A DNA stretch of 52,278 nucleotides from an uncultured Lachnospiraceae bacterium (GTDB taxonomy: Bacteria > Bacillota > Clostridia > Lachnospirales > Lachnospiraceae), in NCBI GenBank assembly GCA_902793335.1, contig CADBCZ010000020.1, forward strand, positions 1 through 52,278, read 5' to 3'. The translations under genes and the position numbers were made by a program. Shown here in pieces: positions 35,116-44,010 of this stretch. Position 1 is the stretch's first letter. Each line of letters begins with the position of its first letter. The notes beneath the pieces were generated by a model, which worked only from the letters and a program-made list of their open reading frames with translations, did not search any database and had not been told where the DNA came from.

Positions 35116-38100
35116 ATGTTAAGAAAAAAGAACTTTTTTATTGTTTTGGCTTTTTTAATGTGCTTTTGTTTTTTGAACATTTTTTTTATCCAGACATATG
35201 CTGCTGGTTCTGGCTATTGTGGTGTTGGAGATAACTATGAAAACGTTAGTTGGAGCTATGATGACGAGAAAAAAATACTCATATTTTCAGGAAATGGTGA
35301 TATTGAAACATCGGAATCATTTCCCTGGACAAAATATAAAAGTGCAACAGATAAAATAGTTGTTGAGGATGGCATAACATCTATTCCTAATGGGGCATTT
35401 CAATTCTTTACAGCGACGGAAGTTGAGTTGGGAAATACTCTAACAGATATAGGCGATTATTCATTTTATTCAAGTAAGATTAAAACCGTAAGGATACCGG
35501 GAAGTGTAAAAAAAATAAATAATGGAGCATTTGGAAGTTGTAATGAATTAAAGTATGTCTATATTGAGGAAGGTGTAGAACAAATAGGAGAAGACTCATT
35601 CAGCGGTGTTGGAGATGGGAATACCGTGGACACAATCTATGATCTTCCGTCAACAATTACATCAATTCATGGAAAAGCATTTGGATCTATTACAAGAGAA
35701 GTTGCAACAGTATACGGAAAAAATGATTGTTCAAAAGATTTTTTTGAAGATCTTGATCCTGTATATGTTGATGCTACAACAGCGTTGGATTTTACAAAAG
35801 TCGAATCAGCTTTCGATGAAGATTACTATGAATATACGGGAGAGGCTATCACTCCATTACCTACTATTACTTACGCAGTAGATGAAACACAAACAGTTAC
35901 ATTATATGAGGGATTTGATTATTCTCTTTCATACAAAGACAATGTTAATAAAGGATTAGCTACAATTACCTTGACGGGCTTAGGTAATTATGACGGTCAA
36001 AAAGAAATCAATTTTAATATTGCAACGGGATTATCAAAATGTGAAATAGAATTGGAAGAAGATCCGGTTCTATATGATGGAACAGCAAAAACACCTGCGG
36101 TAAAAGTTACCTATGAAAATAATGAGCTGGAAGCAGGCAAAGATTATGAGGTTGAATACAAAGATAATGTTGATGAGGGTGTAGCTACTGCTGTTGTTAA
36201 AGGTAAAGGATTATTCGGTGGAACGGTAGAAGCGAGTTTCACAATAAGCAGGTTTAGTATTGATGGCAATGTTGACTGCGTTGCGGAATATGACAAGGTT
36301 CTCTATGACGGAACTGAGAAGAAGCCGGGTTTCACGCTGACTTATAATAATGGAAAGGTTTTGGAACTTAATAAGGATTATACGATCACTTATGAAAATA
36401 ATGTTGAAGAGGGTACTGCTCAAGTTACTTTTACAGGAATAGGTAGTTATACAGGTGTTTGCTATAACAGTTTTGAGATATACAAATATAGTTTGGAACA
36501 GTGCGATGTCATTTTAGATCTGGAAGATGAAAGAACATTATATGATGGAACAGAGAAGAAGCCGGGTGTTACGGTAAAATACGGTGATACGGTAATTGAT
36601 AGTAGCAATTACGATGTTCTGTATGAAAACAACATTGAAGAAGGTACAGCAAATGTAACAGTTACCGGAAAGAATAGTTGCAGAGATAGCCGTATGGTAG
36701 ATTTTACCATCTATAAAAATGATTTTAATTCTGAAGAACTTAAGGTCGAACTGGAATATCAGAAGATATTATATGATGGAACGGCTAAGTGTCCTAAGAT
36801 ATCAGTGAAATATGAGGATAAACAACTTGAAGAAGGTACGAATTACACAGTTGATTATTCTAATAATACTGAAATGGGTACGGCAAATGTATTTGTAACA
36901 GGTATTGGAAGCTACAAAGGAACGGTTAATAAAACTTTTTCTATTTATAAAAATGATATAAATTTAGCTACGGTTAAATTACCATACGCAGAAGTGCTGT
37001 ATGATGGAAATCCAAAGGAACCAGAGATTTCTGTTAAGTTTGATGGAACAGATCTTGTAAAAGATAAAGATTATTCTATTACATATAAAGATAATGTTGA
37101 TGTTGGTAAAGCAACTGTTACGATTACGGGTAAAGGAAGCTTTAAGGAAGAGATTAATAAAGAATTTTCAATTTATAAATATGATTTGACTAAGGCTGAC
37201 ATTTCTCAATCATATGCTGTGGTTTTGTATGACGGAAATGCAAAGTTACCGGATATTACTGTTAAATATGAGAGTAGGGAAATGGTTAAAGATACGGATT
37301 ATACTATTGAAGTATCAAATAACATCAATCCCGGTGTTGTGACATTGAAGATAGTTGGGATTAATCAGTATGCCGGAATTGTTGAGAAGCAGTTTGAAAT
37401 TAAAGGATTATCCATTGAAAATGCAGATGTGTTGCTAAAGGAAAGCATATACAGTTACGACGGTTCTTCAAAGACTCCTACTGTTGAGGTAAAGCTTGGT
37501 GATAAGATACTGGTTAAAGATACAGATTATACTGTTGCTTACGAGAATAATATAAATGATGGTACAGCTCACGTTGTTGTGACAGGAACCGGCATTTATA
37601 CAGATGTGGTAAAAGCAAGTTTTATAATCCTTCCATACAATGCAGGAATGGATTCAGTATATCCGGAAGGCACACTGATAGACGGTGATTTTGCTTATGG
37701 TGTTACGGATGATGAGAAAAATGAAGTAGAGCTTTTCTGCCCGGCAAGCCAGAATGTAAAGAATATTCAAATTCCGGCAACGATAACTGACGAGAATGGT
37801 TCAGTTTACACTGTAACATCTATCGGAAATAAGGCATTCTATAAGAACACAAAGATTACCGGTGTAACGATAGCAAATACTGTTAAGAGTATTGAGGATT
37901 ACGCTTTCTATGGTTGTAAAAATATTAAGACAATCAAGATGGGTAGTGGGGTTGAGTTGATCGGTAATTCAGCATTTAGAAAGTGTACCAAACTTACAAG
38001 TATTATTCTTCCTAAATCATTGGATCAGCTTGGTAAGAATGTATTCTATGGTTGTAGCAAACTTAAGACAATTACCATTAATGCTAAGAGTGTTGTTGAT

Positions 38101-38235
38101 ATCAAGGCTAATGCAATTAAGGGTATTTCTAAGAAGGTTGTTATCAAGGTTCCTAGTAAACTTGTGAAAAAGTATAAGAAGGAGTTTGATAAGAAGTCAG
38201 GATTTAAAGGAGGGATGAAGGTTAAGAAGAAGTGA
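35116..38235 (+). CDS. giant BspA-like surface protein with eight tandem beta repeats
   Basis: About 1039 aa. Signal peptide (MLRKKNFFIVLAFLMCFCF..., about 1-32), the same entry motif as the 26.5-kb surface protein (CGVGDNYENVSWSYD), a short LRR_5 block (about 80-190), then eight repeats of about 76-80 aa (roughly 240-850), each starting YDG[TNS]xKxP and containing DYxxxYxNNxxxGTAxVxxTGxGxY. A C-terminal LRR_5 block ends the protein; the Lys-rich tail could bind wall polymers. GGAGGT lies 9 bases before the ATG. The repeats resemble Ig-like/MBG-type stalk modules; probable adhesin. Confidence 0.85.
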   Translation: MLRKKNFFIVLAFLMCFCFLNIFFIQTYAAGSGYCGVGDNYENVSWSYDDEKKILIFSGNGDIETSESFPWTKYKSATDKIVVEDGITSIPNGAFQFFTATEVELGNTLTDIGDYSFYSSKIKTVRIPGSVKKINNGAFGSCNELKYVYIEEGVEQIGEDSFSGVGDGNTVDTIYDLPSTITSIHGKAFGSITREVATVYGKNDCSKDFFEDLDPVYVDATTALDFTKVESAFDEDYYEYTGEAITPLPTITYAVDETQTVTLYEGFDYSLSYKDNVNKGLATITLTGLGNYDGQKEINFNIATGLSKCEIELEEDPVLYDGTAKTPAVKVTYENNELEAGKDYEVEYKDNVDEGVATAVVKGKGLFGGTVEASFTISRFSIDGNVDCVAEYDKVLYDGTEKKPGFTLTYNNGKVLELNKDYTITYENNVEEGTAQVTFTGIGSYTGVCYNSFEIYKYSLEQCDVILDLEDERTLYDGTEKKPGVTVKYGDTVIDSSNYDVLYENNIEEGTANVTVTGKNSCRDSRMVDFTIYKNDFNSEELKVELEYQKILYDGTAKCPKISVKYEDKQLEEGTNYTVDYSNNTEMGTANVFVTGIGSYKGTVNKTFSIYKNDINLATVKLPYAEVLYDGNPKEPEISVKFDGTDLVKDKDYSITYKDNVDVGKATVTITGKGSFKEEINKEFSIYKYDLTKADISQSYAVVLYDGNAKLPDITVKYESREMVKDTDYTIEVSNNINPGVVTLKIVGINQYAGIVEKQFEIKGLSIENADVLLKESIYSYDGSSKTPTVEVKLGDKILVKDTDYTVAYENNINDGTAHVVVTGTGIYTDVVKASFIILPYNAGMDSVYPEGTLIDGDFAYGVTDDEKNEVELFCPASQNVKNIQIPATITDENGSVYTVTSIGNKAFYKNTKITGVTIANTVKSIEDYAFYGCKNIKTIKMGSGVELIGNSAFRKCTKLTSIILPKSLDQLGKNVFYGCSKLKTITINAKSVVDIKANAIKGISKKVVIKVPSKLVKKYKKEFDKKSGFKGGMKVKKK

Positions 38236-38321
38236 GAAGATTAAGATTTATATTACCATGGTAAACAAATAGGTGGATTTGTAATAAGAATGAATAAGAA
38301 GAGTTTAGGGAGGGATAAAAT

Positions 38322-38426
38322 ATGTTTGGTGAAACTCAGAAGTTAGTCGAGATATTAAAAATAGTGATTAATCAACAATATTGTCATAAATTTAATGTTT
38401 TGGACAGGGGGTATTATTATGGATGA
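38322..38426 (+). CDS. possible 34-aa peptide, unknown
   Basis: ATG with GGGAGGG seven to ten bases upstream encodes MFGETQKLVEILKIVINQQ... ending at TGA 38424-38426. A further 17-codon frame (38420-38473) overlaps its end. Either a genuine small protein preceding the DUF2971 gene or the scrambled remains of a longer gene. No family recognised. Confidence 0.3.
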   Translation: MFGETQKLVEILKIVINQQYCHKFNVLDRGYYYG

Positions 38427-38491
38427 GTCACTTGTAAATACATGTAATTGGGAAGATAGATTTTATAAATAGATTTACATAAGGAGAAAAT

Positions 38492-39247
38492 ATGGTTTTG
38501 GGGTCTGATAATCAAAAATTAATATGGGATAATTTTAGAAAAATAAAAACTACAGAAGAATTAATTGCGTTTTCGTATAAGCATGCTTTAAATCATGATT
38601 TATACTCGCACTATACAACAAAAAGTAGTGCTAAGTGTATTATGACGAATAAACAGTTAAAGTTTACTAATTTGTGTAATTTGAACGACTTAATCGAGGG
38701 ATTATATTTGAGTGAGGAGCAGAAGAAACGGTATTTCATTTTTTGTTTTTCTCACGAGATAACGGAAAGTTTTATCGGGTGGACAAATTATGCTGAAGGC
38801 GGAAAAGGTATTAGGTTATCAATAAGAAAAGAAAATTGTAAGCGTATAAATAGTGACAAAATAGAAATATTTGATGACAACAAAAATATAATTAATACTA
38901 CTTTCAACTTAAAGATAATGGATGTTATTTATTATAGGAATATTCCGAGCAAAAAAGGAGTAATTTTAATTTATGATGGAATTGAAAATAATAATTTTAT
39001 TGATGATGATTTCTCGGAAATTGTGAAATGTAATCCTGTGATGTTTAAAAACGAATTATGGAAATATGAGTTTGAAACAAGAATAGTAATAGATATTGAT
39101 TATTTTTGGGGAAATCAAATGTATGCATCTTTTGACGGATTAATTATGTCTGAAGATATTCGTCAGGTTGGAGGTCCTTTATTAGGAGAATGCTGTGATT
39201 ATGATTGCGCAGAGAGTAAATATACTGGATGTATAAAATATTACTAG
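38492..39247 (+). CDS. DUF2971 family protein
   Basis: 251-aa soluble protein. LYSHYTTKSSAKCIMTNKQLKFTNLCNLNDLIEG and FIFCFSHEITESFIGWTNYAEGGKGIRLSI follow the DUF2971 pattern (YHYT...L...F..P..LND, CFS...MW..YA....G). Late WKYEFETRIVI corresponds to the family K.E.WxyE.E.R motif. DUF2971 genes are frequent on genomic islands and near defence genes; biochemical function unknown. AAGGAG before the ATG. Five Cys near the end (GECCDYDCAESKYTGC). Confidence 0.75.
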   Translation: MVLGSDNQKLIWDNFRKIKTTEELIAFSYKHALNHDLYSHYTTKSSAKCIMTNKQLKFTNLCNLNDLIEGLYLSEEQKKRYFIFCFSHEITESFIGWTNYAEGGKGIRLSIRKENCKRINSDKIEIFDDNKNIINTTFNLKIMDVIYYRNIPSKKGVILIYDGIENNNFIDDDFSEIVKCNPVMFKNELWKYEFETRIVIDIDYFWGNQMYASFDGLIMSEDIRQVGGPLLGECCDYDCAESKYTGCIKYY

Positions 39248-39256
39248 TAGAACGTA

Positions 39257-39495
39257 AAGGATATTATTATAAATAATACTAAATGGCAGGAAATTCGAAG
39301 ACATGGAAATAATAAAAATTCGTTCTTCCGGAAGAGGTTCCTGTAATAAGTGTTTTATATTGGTCAAATAATGTAGATGCTTTTGAATTATATAACAGTC
39401 AAGAAGAGTGGTGGTTATATAAAATCCACCTTGCGTAGGTTGGTTGATAGATGGTCAGTATCCTGTGAATATAACAAAAGAAAAAAGAATATAAA
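39257..39495 (+). pseudogene. decayed gene, frameshifted
   Basis: Three consecutive stretches in different frames read as one sensible protein tail: NNTKWQEIRRHGNNKNSFFRK, then EEVPVISVLYWSNNVDAFELYNSQEEWWLYKI, then VGWLIDGQYPVNITKEKRI before a stop. The Trp/Tyr-rich composition is protein-like, and stops occur only at the frame changes. Original identity unknown. Confidence 0.45.
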
Positions 39496-39616
39496 TTAAT
39501 TGGTGAAAAAGACTCAAAAAAGGAGTAAGCAGTTTAATAATATTGGCAACTTTTAGGTGCCTTCTCTTTATTGGATAAAAACAAGGAGGAGCATATTACT
39601 TATATATGGGGGATTT

Positions 39617-40900
39617 ATGCTGGAGAAATATGAGAATATCAAAAAGCAGTTTGATTCAGGGGCTAGAAAAGTAGATAACGGGTTGGCAGAAATGAAATTT
39701 GCGACGACTGAGATGAAGGAAGTATTGTCGCAGAAAGAGGCAGACTATAAAAATATCAATATTATTATTAGTAATCTTGATAAGCAGTTTGCTGAAAAGA
39801 CAGGAATTACTAATATAAAAGATATGAAGTTCTTATGGGGGGCTGTAGCATTACAGTGCGTAAGATGGATATTAATACCAACTCTAGATGAAGAAACGCT
39901 AACTCCAACGGTTGATGATCGTAAAGATAGTGCAACCGAAGGGAAAAAAGATAATTCAGCTACAGGCAAACAATTGGATAAATTAAAAGAGGAACGAGAA
40001 AATTTAAAATTACCGGATAGGAAATTTATTCAATTATTGCCTGTTCCATACGATGCTATGCAAGGCACGGAAGATATTTTGATTCCGGGAGTGACACCGT
40101 TAGGAAAAAATATTACGGGTGGCAATCATCATTCTGCAACATTGGGACATGATCCGATAATAGGTCAGGTGGTTGGAACTGCTAATATTTTGACAAGATC
40201 TATAACTTTTCATGATGCATTTGCAACAACAAGAAAGGTTGAAATACCATCTGGTAGAACACAGATTGTTGTTAAAACACCAGCATACAACATGCTTGAA
40301 ATGATAAGGGATGTTTGCACGACTCTTAGAGAAGACAGCGGTAGACTGGTTGTTGCATTAACTAAAGAGAACTTGCATTTACAATCGGACAAATATACAA
40401 AAGATGGTCTGCCAATACCATTATTATCACCGGCACTACAGCAGAAGTTGTTGAAACAAAAATGGAATAGCAAAGAATTGGAAGATGTTATAAAACAAGC
40501 CGGAAAAGGGATAGCACTTAATTTTTATGCTGCAGTTTTTATCAATTCGTTAATAGGAACATTACATGGTTTTTGTTTCGATGAAAACGTGGATGAGAAT
40601 ATTAATCTATATTCTGTCAGAACTCGAAAGATTGTTTCGACATCTAATATAATATCGGAATGTATTAATGTTGCTGCTGTGGCGACAGGAAGTGCTGTGG
40701 GAGTATTGACAGAGAGTCCGGATATAGTAAAGAAATCAATCAGTCATTTGGATATTGGCGGGATGATTGAAATGATACATCAAATTGCATCATGTGAAGG
40801 CTTGCAAGAAAAGATGCGTAGGGAATTTTTGGAACAAGAATTGTTCGAAAGATTTGCATCAAACAAATATAGTTTTTTGGAGGAGGCGCATTATGGGTAG
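39617..40900 (+). CDS. unrecognised protein A of an overlapping gene pair
   Basis: 427 aa from ATG 39617 (GGGGGA just upstream). N-terminal coiled coil (about 1-65, MLEKYENIKKQFDSGARKVDNGL...), a charged linker (about 100-145), a conserved-looking core LLPVPYDAMQGTE ... GGNHHSATLGHDPIIGQVVGTANILT with His/Asp residues that could bind metal, and hydrophobic stretches LNFYAAVFINSLIGTLHGF and INVAAVATGSAVGVL. I cannot assign a family. It overlaps the next gene by 8 bases, so the two products probably act together. Confidence 0.7.
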   Translation: MLEKYENIKKQFDSGARKVDNGLAEMKFATTEMKEVLSQKEADYKNINIIISNLDKQFAEKTGITNIKDMKFLWGAVALQCVRWILIPTLDEETLTPTVDDRKDSATEGKKDNSATGKQLDKLKEERENLKLPDRKFIQLLPVPYDAMQGTEDILIPGVTPLGKNITGGNHHSATLGHDPIIGQVVGTANILTRSITFHDAFATTRKVEIPSGRTQIVVKTPAYNMLEMIRDVCTTLREDSGRLVVALTKENLHLQSDKYTKDGLPIPLLSPALQQKLLKQKWNSKELEDVIKQAGKGIALNFYAAVFINSLIGTLHGFCFDENVDENINLYSVRTRKIVSTSNIISECINVAAVATGSAVGVLTESPDIVKKSISHLDIGGMIEMIHQIASCEGLQEKMRREFLEQELFERFASNKYSFLEEAHYG

Positions 40901-42845
40901 AAAAGAATCATATAATCAAGGCATCGCTGCTGGTATTAAAATATCTGAGGAATTCGTAAAAAATGAAAAAGAAGCAATAGAACATTTGGATTGTATAGTA
41001 TCTGAAATAACGGTGGGACATGAAGAGATTAAGGACGCTGTCAATAAACTTATTACCGATGCAAATGATAAAAATGTTGCAAATGTGTTTAACATTATTG
41101 GTTCGACGTCGCCTAATGACTTAAAAGATTACGAAAAAAAGATGGTTTTAGACATTATTGCTACATTAATAACAGATGATACTAACGTATACCAAAAGGA
41201 ATATTATAATAATTTGAGGCATTGTGTAAATATTATTGGTTATAATCCTAATAGTAGTTATGACTTTAGATGTATTGAAGAGATAGAAACAATTTCTTCA
41301 ATAAAAATGATTGCTGAAGTTGTTCGTACCTATCTGTTTTTGGCAAATATGAGTATGGATGAAGTGAATATGCATGAAGATGATTTGTTCTCTCATTTTG
41401 AATTAAAATCGTTTGATCAGATAGATGCAAAAATCGAGTTGTTATTTTCTCTTTTTGGGAAAGAGGGATTGATTGAAAGATATGGACATTATGAAAGTAT
41501 AGTTGATGAAGATATTGTTGATGAGGATGATAATCTTACAAGTGATGAAGATGAAGAACATTTGAATATAGAGGTGGCCGATGATTATCAAGAAACGTAT
41601 GAATATATTTTCGATCAATTAGTTTTAATGCCAGGAAAAGTAGACATCAAGACCAAAAAATGGATAGATAATAGTATCTCGAACATATCGGAAAGTACCG
41701 CAGTTGCAGTTTATCATTTCCCGAAAGATGAAGTTCTCTTTACATTATGCGGATTGTATAGAAATAATAGTTCTACAGATTATTCGTATATTCTTTATGA
41801 TGAGTTTGATGATTTTAACTCTTTTTATAAAAAAGCTGTATCGGATAAATATTATGATACTTATACAATAATGGATAATTCTGAAGAGCCACTTTCGTTA
41901 TGTGTTGAAAGAAATGAGGCAAAAGTTTTGCAAGAAATGCTAGTAAAATTGAAGGATATGCCGAAACCATCCGATGACAAAATAGTTTCGTATCGTTCTA
42001 AGGAACATGAAAATTTTTTTGATTACATATTGCTGATGGTAGAATTCTTGAAAATTGGAAATCTAGAACCTTTCTTCGTCATTAGATTGTTTAGTGATAT
42101 TATAGATTATGAAGATGTTGATCAGGATGTGTTTGAAGAAATGGTTAAAATAGTGATTGAAGATAATGGTGTTTTATCGAATAAACAATTTATCGAAAGA
42201 GCTCGATACTTGATTTATAATGAAAATTTGGCAAGCAGATTTAATAATACATTGTTGTTTATTAATGATTTAGTCGTTCTATTACAGTATGCTACAGGAA
42301 AGGTGAGCCAGTATAATGGATTATATTCTGATATTTTGAAACAAATATATGAAATTAGTTTTGATGAAGACGATTCGACTAAGTATGATGACTTTATTAG
42401 AATATGTGAAATGCCATATAAATTCATTAATTATCTGGCTGATATGGACGAATTAAGAAAATGCTACAATAATATAGATAATTACTCAGATATTAATCAT
42501 ATTGCTTTTGTAGATGCAACAAAAGCGTTCTGGGTTGGAGTAATGAAAATTCTTGATCAGGATTATGGTATTTTTACATCTAAAGATAAAAGAATGGGAT
42601 TGTTACGAAGTTTGTTTAATAAAAGATGGAATGTTGAAGAATCATCATATTTGAGATTGATAGGTCGTATTAATAATATTAAGGATGATAAGATTAGAAA
42701 CTTATGCTATAAAAGAATTGATTCCATTATTATGTATCCTGATGAAGAAATGAACGAACATTTTTGTGAGCTTATTAATGAGTATCAAAACACTAATTTA
42801 GGTCCGGAAGAAATTATAAAAAAGTATAAAGAGAGTGATGATTAA
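40893..42845 (+). CDS. unrecognised protein B of an overlapping gene pair
   Basis: 650 aa from ATG 40893, with AGGAGG 7 bases upstream inside the end of gene A. Mostly helical and strongly acidic, with an Asp/Glu run at about 208-235 (DEDIVDEDDNLTSDEDEE). The N-terminus GRKESYNQGIAAGIKISEEFVKNEKEAIEHL is amphipathic. The C-terminal 300 residues look like helical repeats. No signal peptide, transmembrane helix or enzyme motif seen. Likely cytosolic partner of gene A. Confidence 0.7.
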   Translation: MGRKESYNQGIAAGIKISEEFVKNEKEAIEHLDCIVSEITVGHEEIKDAVNKLITDANDKNVANVFNIIGSTSPNDLKDYEKKMVLDIIATLITDDTNVYQKEYYNNLRHCVNIIGYNPNSSYDFRCIEEIETISSIKMIAEVVRTYLFLANMSMDEVNMHEDDLFSHFELKSFDQIDAKIELLFSLFGKEGLIERYGHYESIVDEDIVDEDDNLTSDEDEEHLNIEVADDYQETYEYIFDQLVLMPGKVDIKTKKWIDNSISNISESTAVAVYHFPKDEVLFTLCGLYRNNSSTDYSYILYDEFDDFNSFYKKAVSDKYYDTYTIMDNSEEPLSLCVERNEAKVLQEMLVKLKDMPKPSDDKIVSYRSKEHENFFDYILLMVEFLKIGNLEPFFVIRLFSDIIDYEDVDQDVFEEMVKIVIEDNGVLSNKQFIERARYLIYNENLASRFNNTLLFINDLVVLLQYATGKVSQYNGLYSDILKQIYEISFDEDDSTKYDDFIRICEMPYKFINYLADMDELRKCYNNIDNYSDINHIAFVDATKAFWVGVMKILDQDYGIFTSKDKRMGLLRSLFNKRWNVEESSYLRLIGRINNIKDDKIRNLCYKRIDSIIMYPDEEMNEHFCELINEYQNTNLGPEEIIKKYKESDD

Positions 42846-42952
42846 CATACTATATAATTTCAGGAAAACGTTTGAAATTAATTGCAATCAGTTTTTAACT
42901 TAAATATCAGTGTTAGGATTCTTTATTATTACACCCAACAAGGAGTCACACT

Positions 42953-43963
42953 ATGACATACCGAACATCCAAAAACAACCGCATACTTGATATCTATGCC
43001 AGACTGTGGGAAAACAGGGTTATCAATAAGTCTGTTGAGGCCGAAAGGTTTGGCGTGGATGAAAGATCTATTCAACGTGATATAGATGGCATTCGTGCAT
43101 TCCTTTCTGAAAGGGCAGTTGATAATTCTTCTGATGGGGTAGAAGTTGTATATGACAGAATTAAAAAGGGTTTTGTTATGAAGGGTGGCAGATCTTCTGC
43201 TATGACTAATAGCGAGATTTTTGCAGTTTCCAAGATATTATTGGAGAGCAGGGCATTTACTAAGAAAGAAATGAATGATATCTTGTCAAAGCTTATTGAA
43301 GGGTGTGTTCCTTTGAAAAATATGAAACTTGTAAGAGATCTGATTTCTAATGAAAACTATCATTATATAGAGCTTCATCATAAATCTGTTTTAAAAGATA
43401 AGTTATGGTGCATTGGCGAGGATATTAAGGAACATAATGTGCTTGAATTGGAGTATTCAAGGGCAGATGAGCCGGATGATATAGTCAAGAGAACAGTAGA
43501 ACCTGTGGCAATAATGTTTTCTGAATATTATTTTTATCTTAATGCTTATATTGTTGAGCGGTACAAAGGTGGAAAATTAATAAAAAAATACGATTACCCT
43601 GCTGTGTTTCGTCTTGATAGAATTAAATCGTATAAAGTAACCGGAGATAAGTTCCGTGTTGAATATGGTTCGAGATTTGAAGAAGGCGAATTCAGAAAAC
43701 GTGTTCAGTTCATGTATCCGGGCGAATTAATAAAACTGACGATGAATTATTATGGGAAAAATCCGGAGGCGGTTTTAGATCGTTTGCCGACAGCCAGGGT
43801 CATTGATAAAACAGAAGAGAGTTTTGTGATTGAAGCAGAAGTATATGGTAAAGGTATAGTTATGTGGTTACTTAGTCAGGGGAATAAAGTGGAGGTGTTA
43901 AAGCCGGAATCTTTGCGGCAGCAGATAAAACAAGAGATATTGGGGATGTTAGAGCGATATTAA
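42953..43963 (+). CDS. WYL-domain transcriptional regulator
   Basis: 336 aa: N-terminal winged helix (about 5-60; RILDIYARLWENRVINKSVEAERFGVDERSIQRDIDGIR), WYL domain (about 135-225; VLELEYSRADEPDDIVKRTVEPVAIMFSEYYFYLNAYI) and a WCX extension ending MWLLSQGNKVEVLKPESLRQQIKQEI. WYL proteins sense ligands such as nucleic acids and often control defence or DNA-damage genes. AAGGAG precedes the ATG. It lies 108 bases after the unknown pair, which makes it a candidate regulator. Confidence 0.9.
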   Translation: MTYRTSKNNRILDIYARLWENRVINKSVEAERFGVDERSIQRDIDGIRAFLSERAVDNSSDGVEVVYDRIKKGFVMKGGRSSAMTNSEIFAVSKILLESRAFTKKEMNDILSKLIEGCVPLKNMKLVRDLISNENYHYIELHHKSVLKDKLWCIGEDIKEHNVLELEYSRADEPDDIVKRTVEPVAIMFSEYYFYLNAYIVERYKGGKLIKKYDYPAVFRLDRIKSYKVTGDKFRVEYGSRFEEGEFRKRVQFMYPGELIKLTMNYYGKNPEAVLDRLPTARVIDKTEESFVIEAEVYGKGIVMWLLSQGNKVEVLKPESLRQQIKQEILGMLERY

Positions 43964-43985
43964 AGCCAGGACTTTAGTCCCGGCT
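43964..43985. terminator. hairpin between convergent genes
   Basis: AGCC-a-GGACT, TT loop, AGTCC-c-GGCT. It lies just after the WYL gene and before the end of the minus-strand gene. The T run is poor (TTTAAT on the minus strand), so termination is uncertain. Confidence 0.4.
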
Positions 43986-44010
43986 CTGGAAATAATGGTT
44001 TGGGGTTATG

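Noticed and set aside
35116-38235. CRISPR-like regular repeats
   Set aside because: The periodicity is that of protein repeats of about 230 bases with continuous reading frame; no short identical repeats with unique spacers were seen anywhere in the window.
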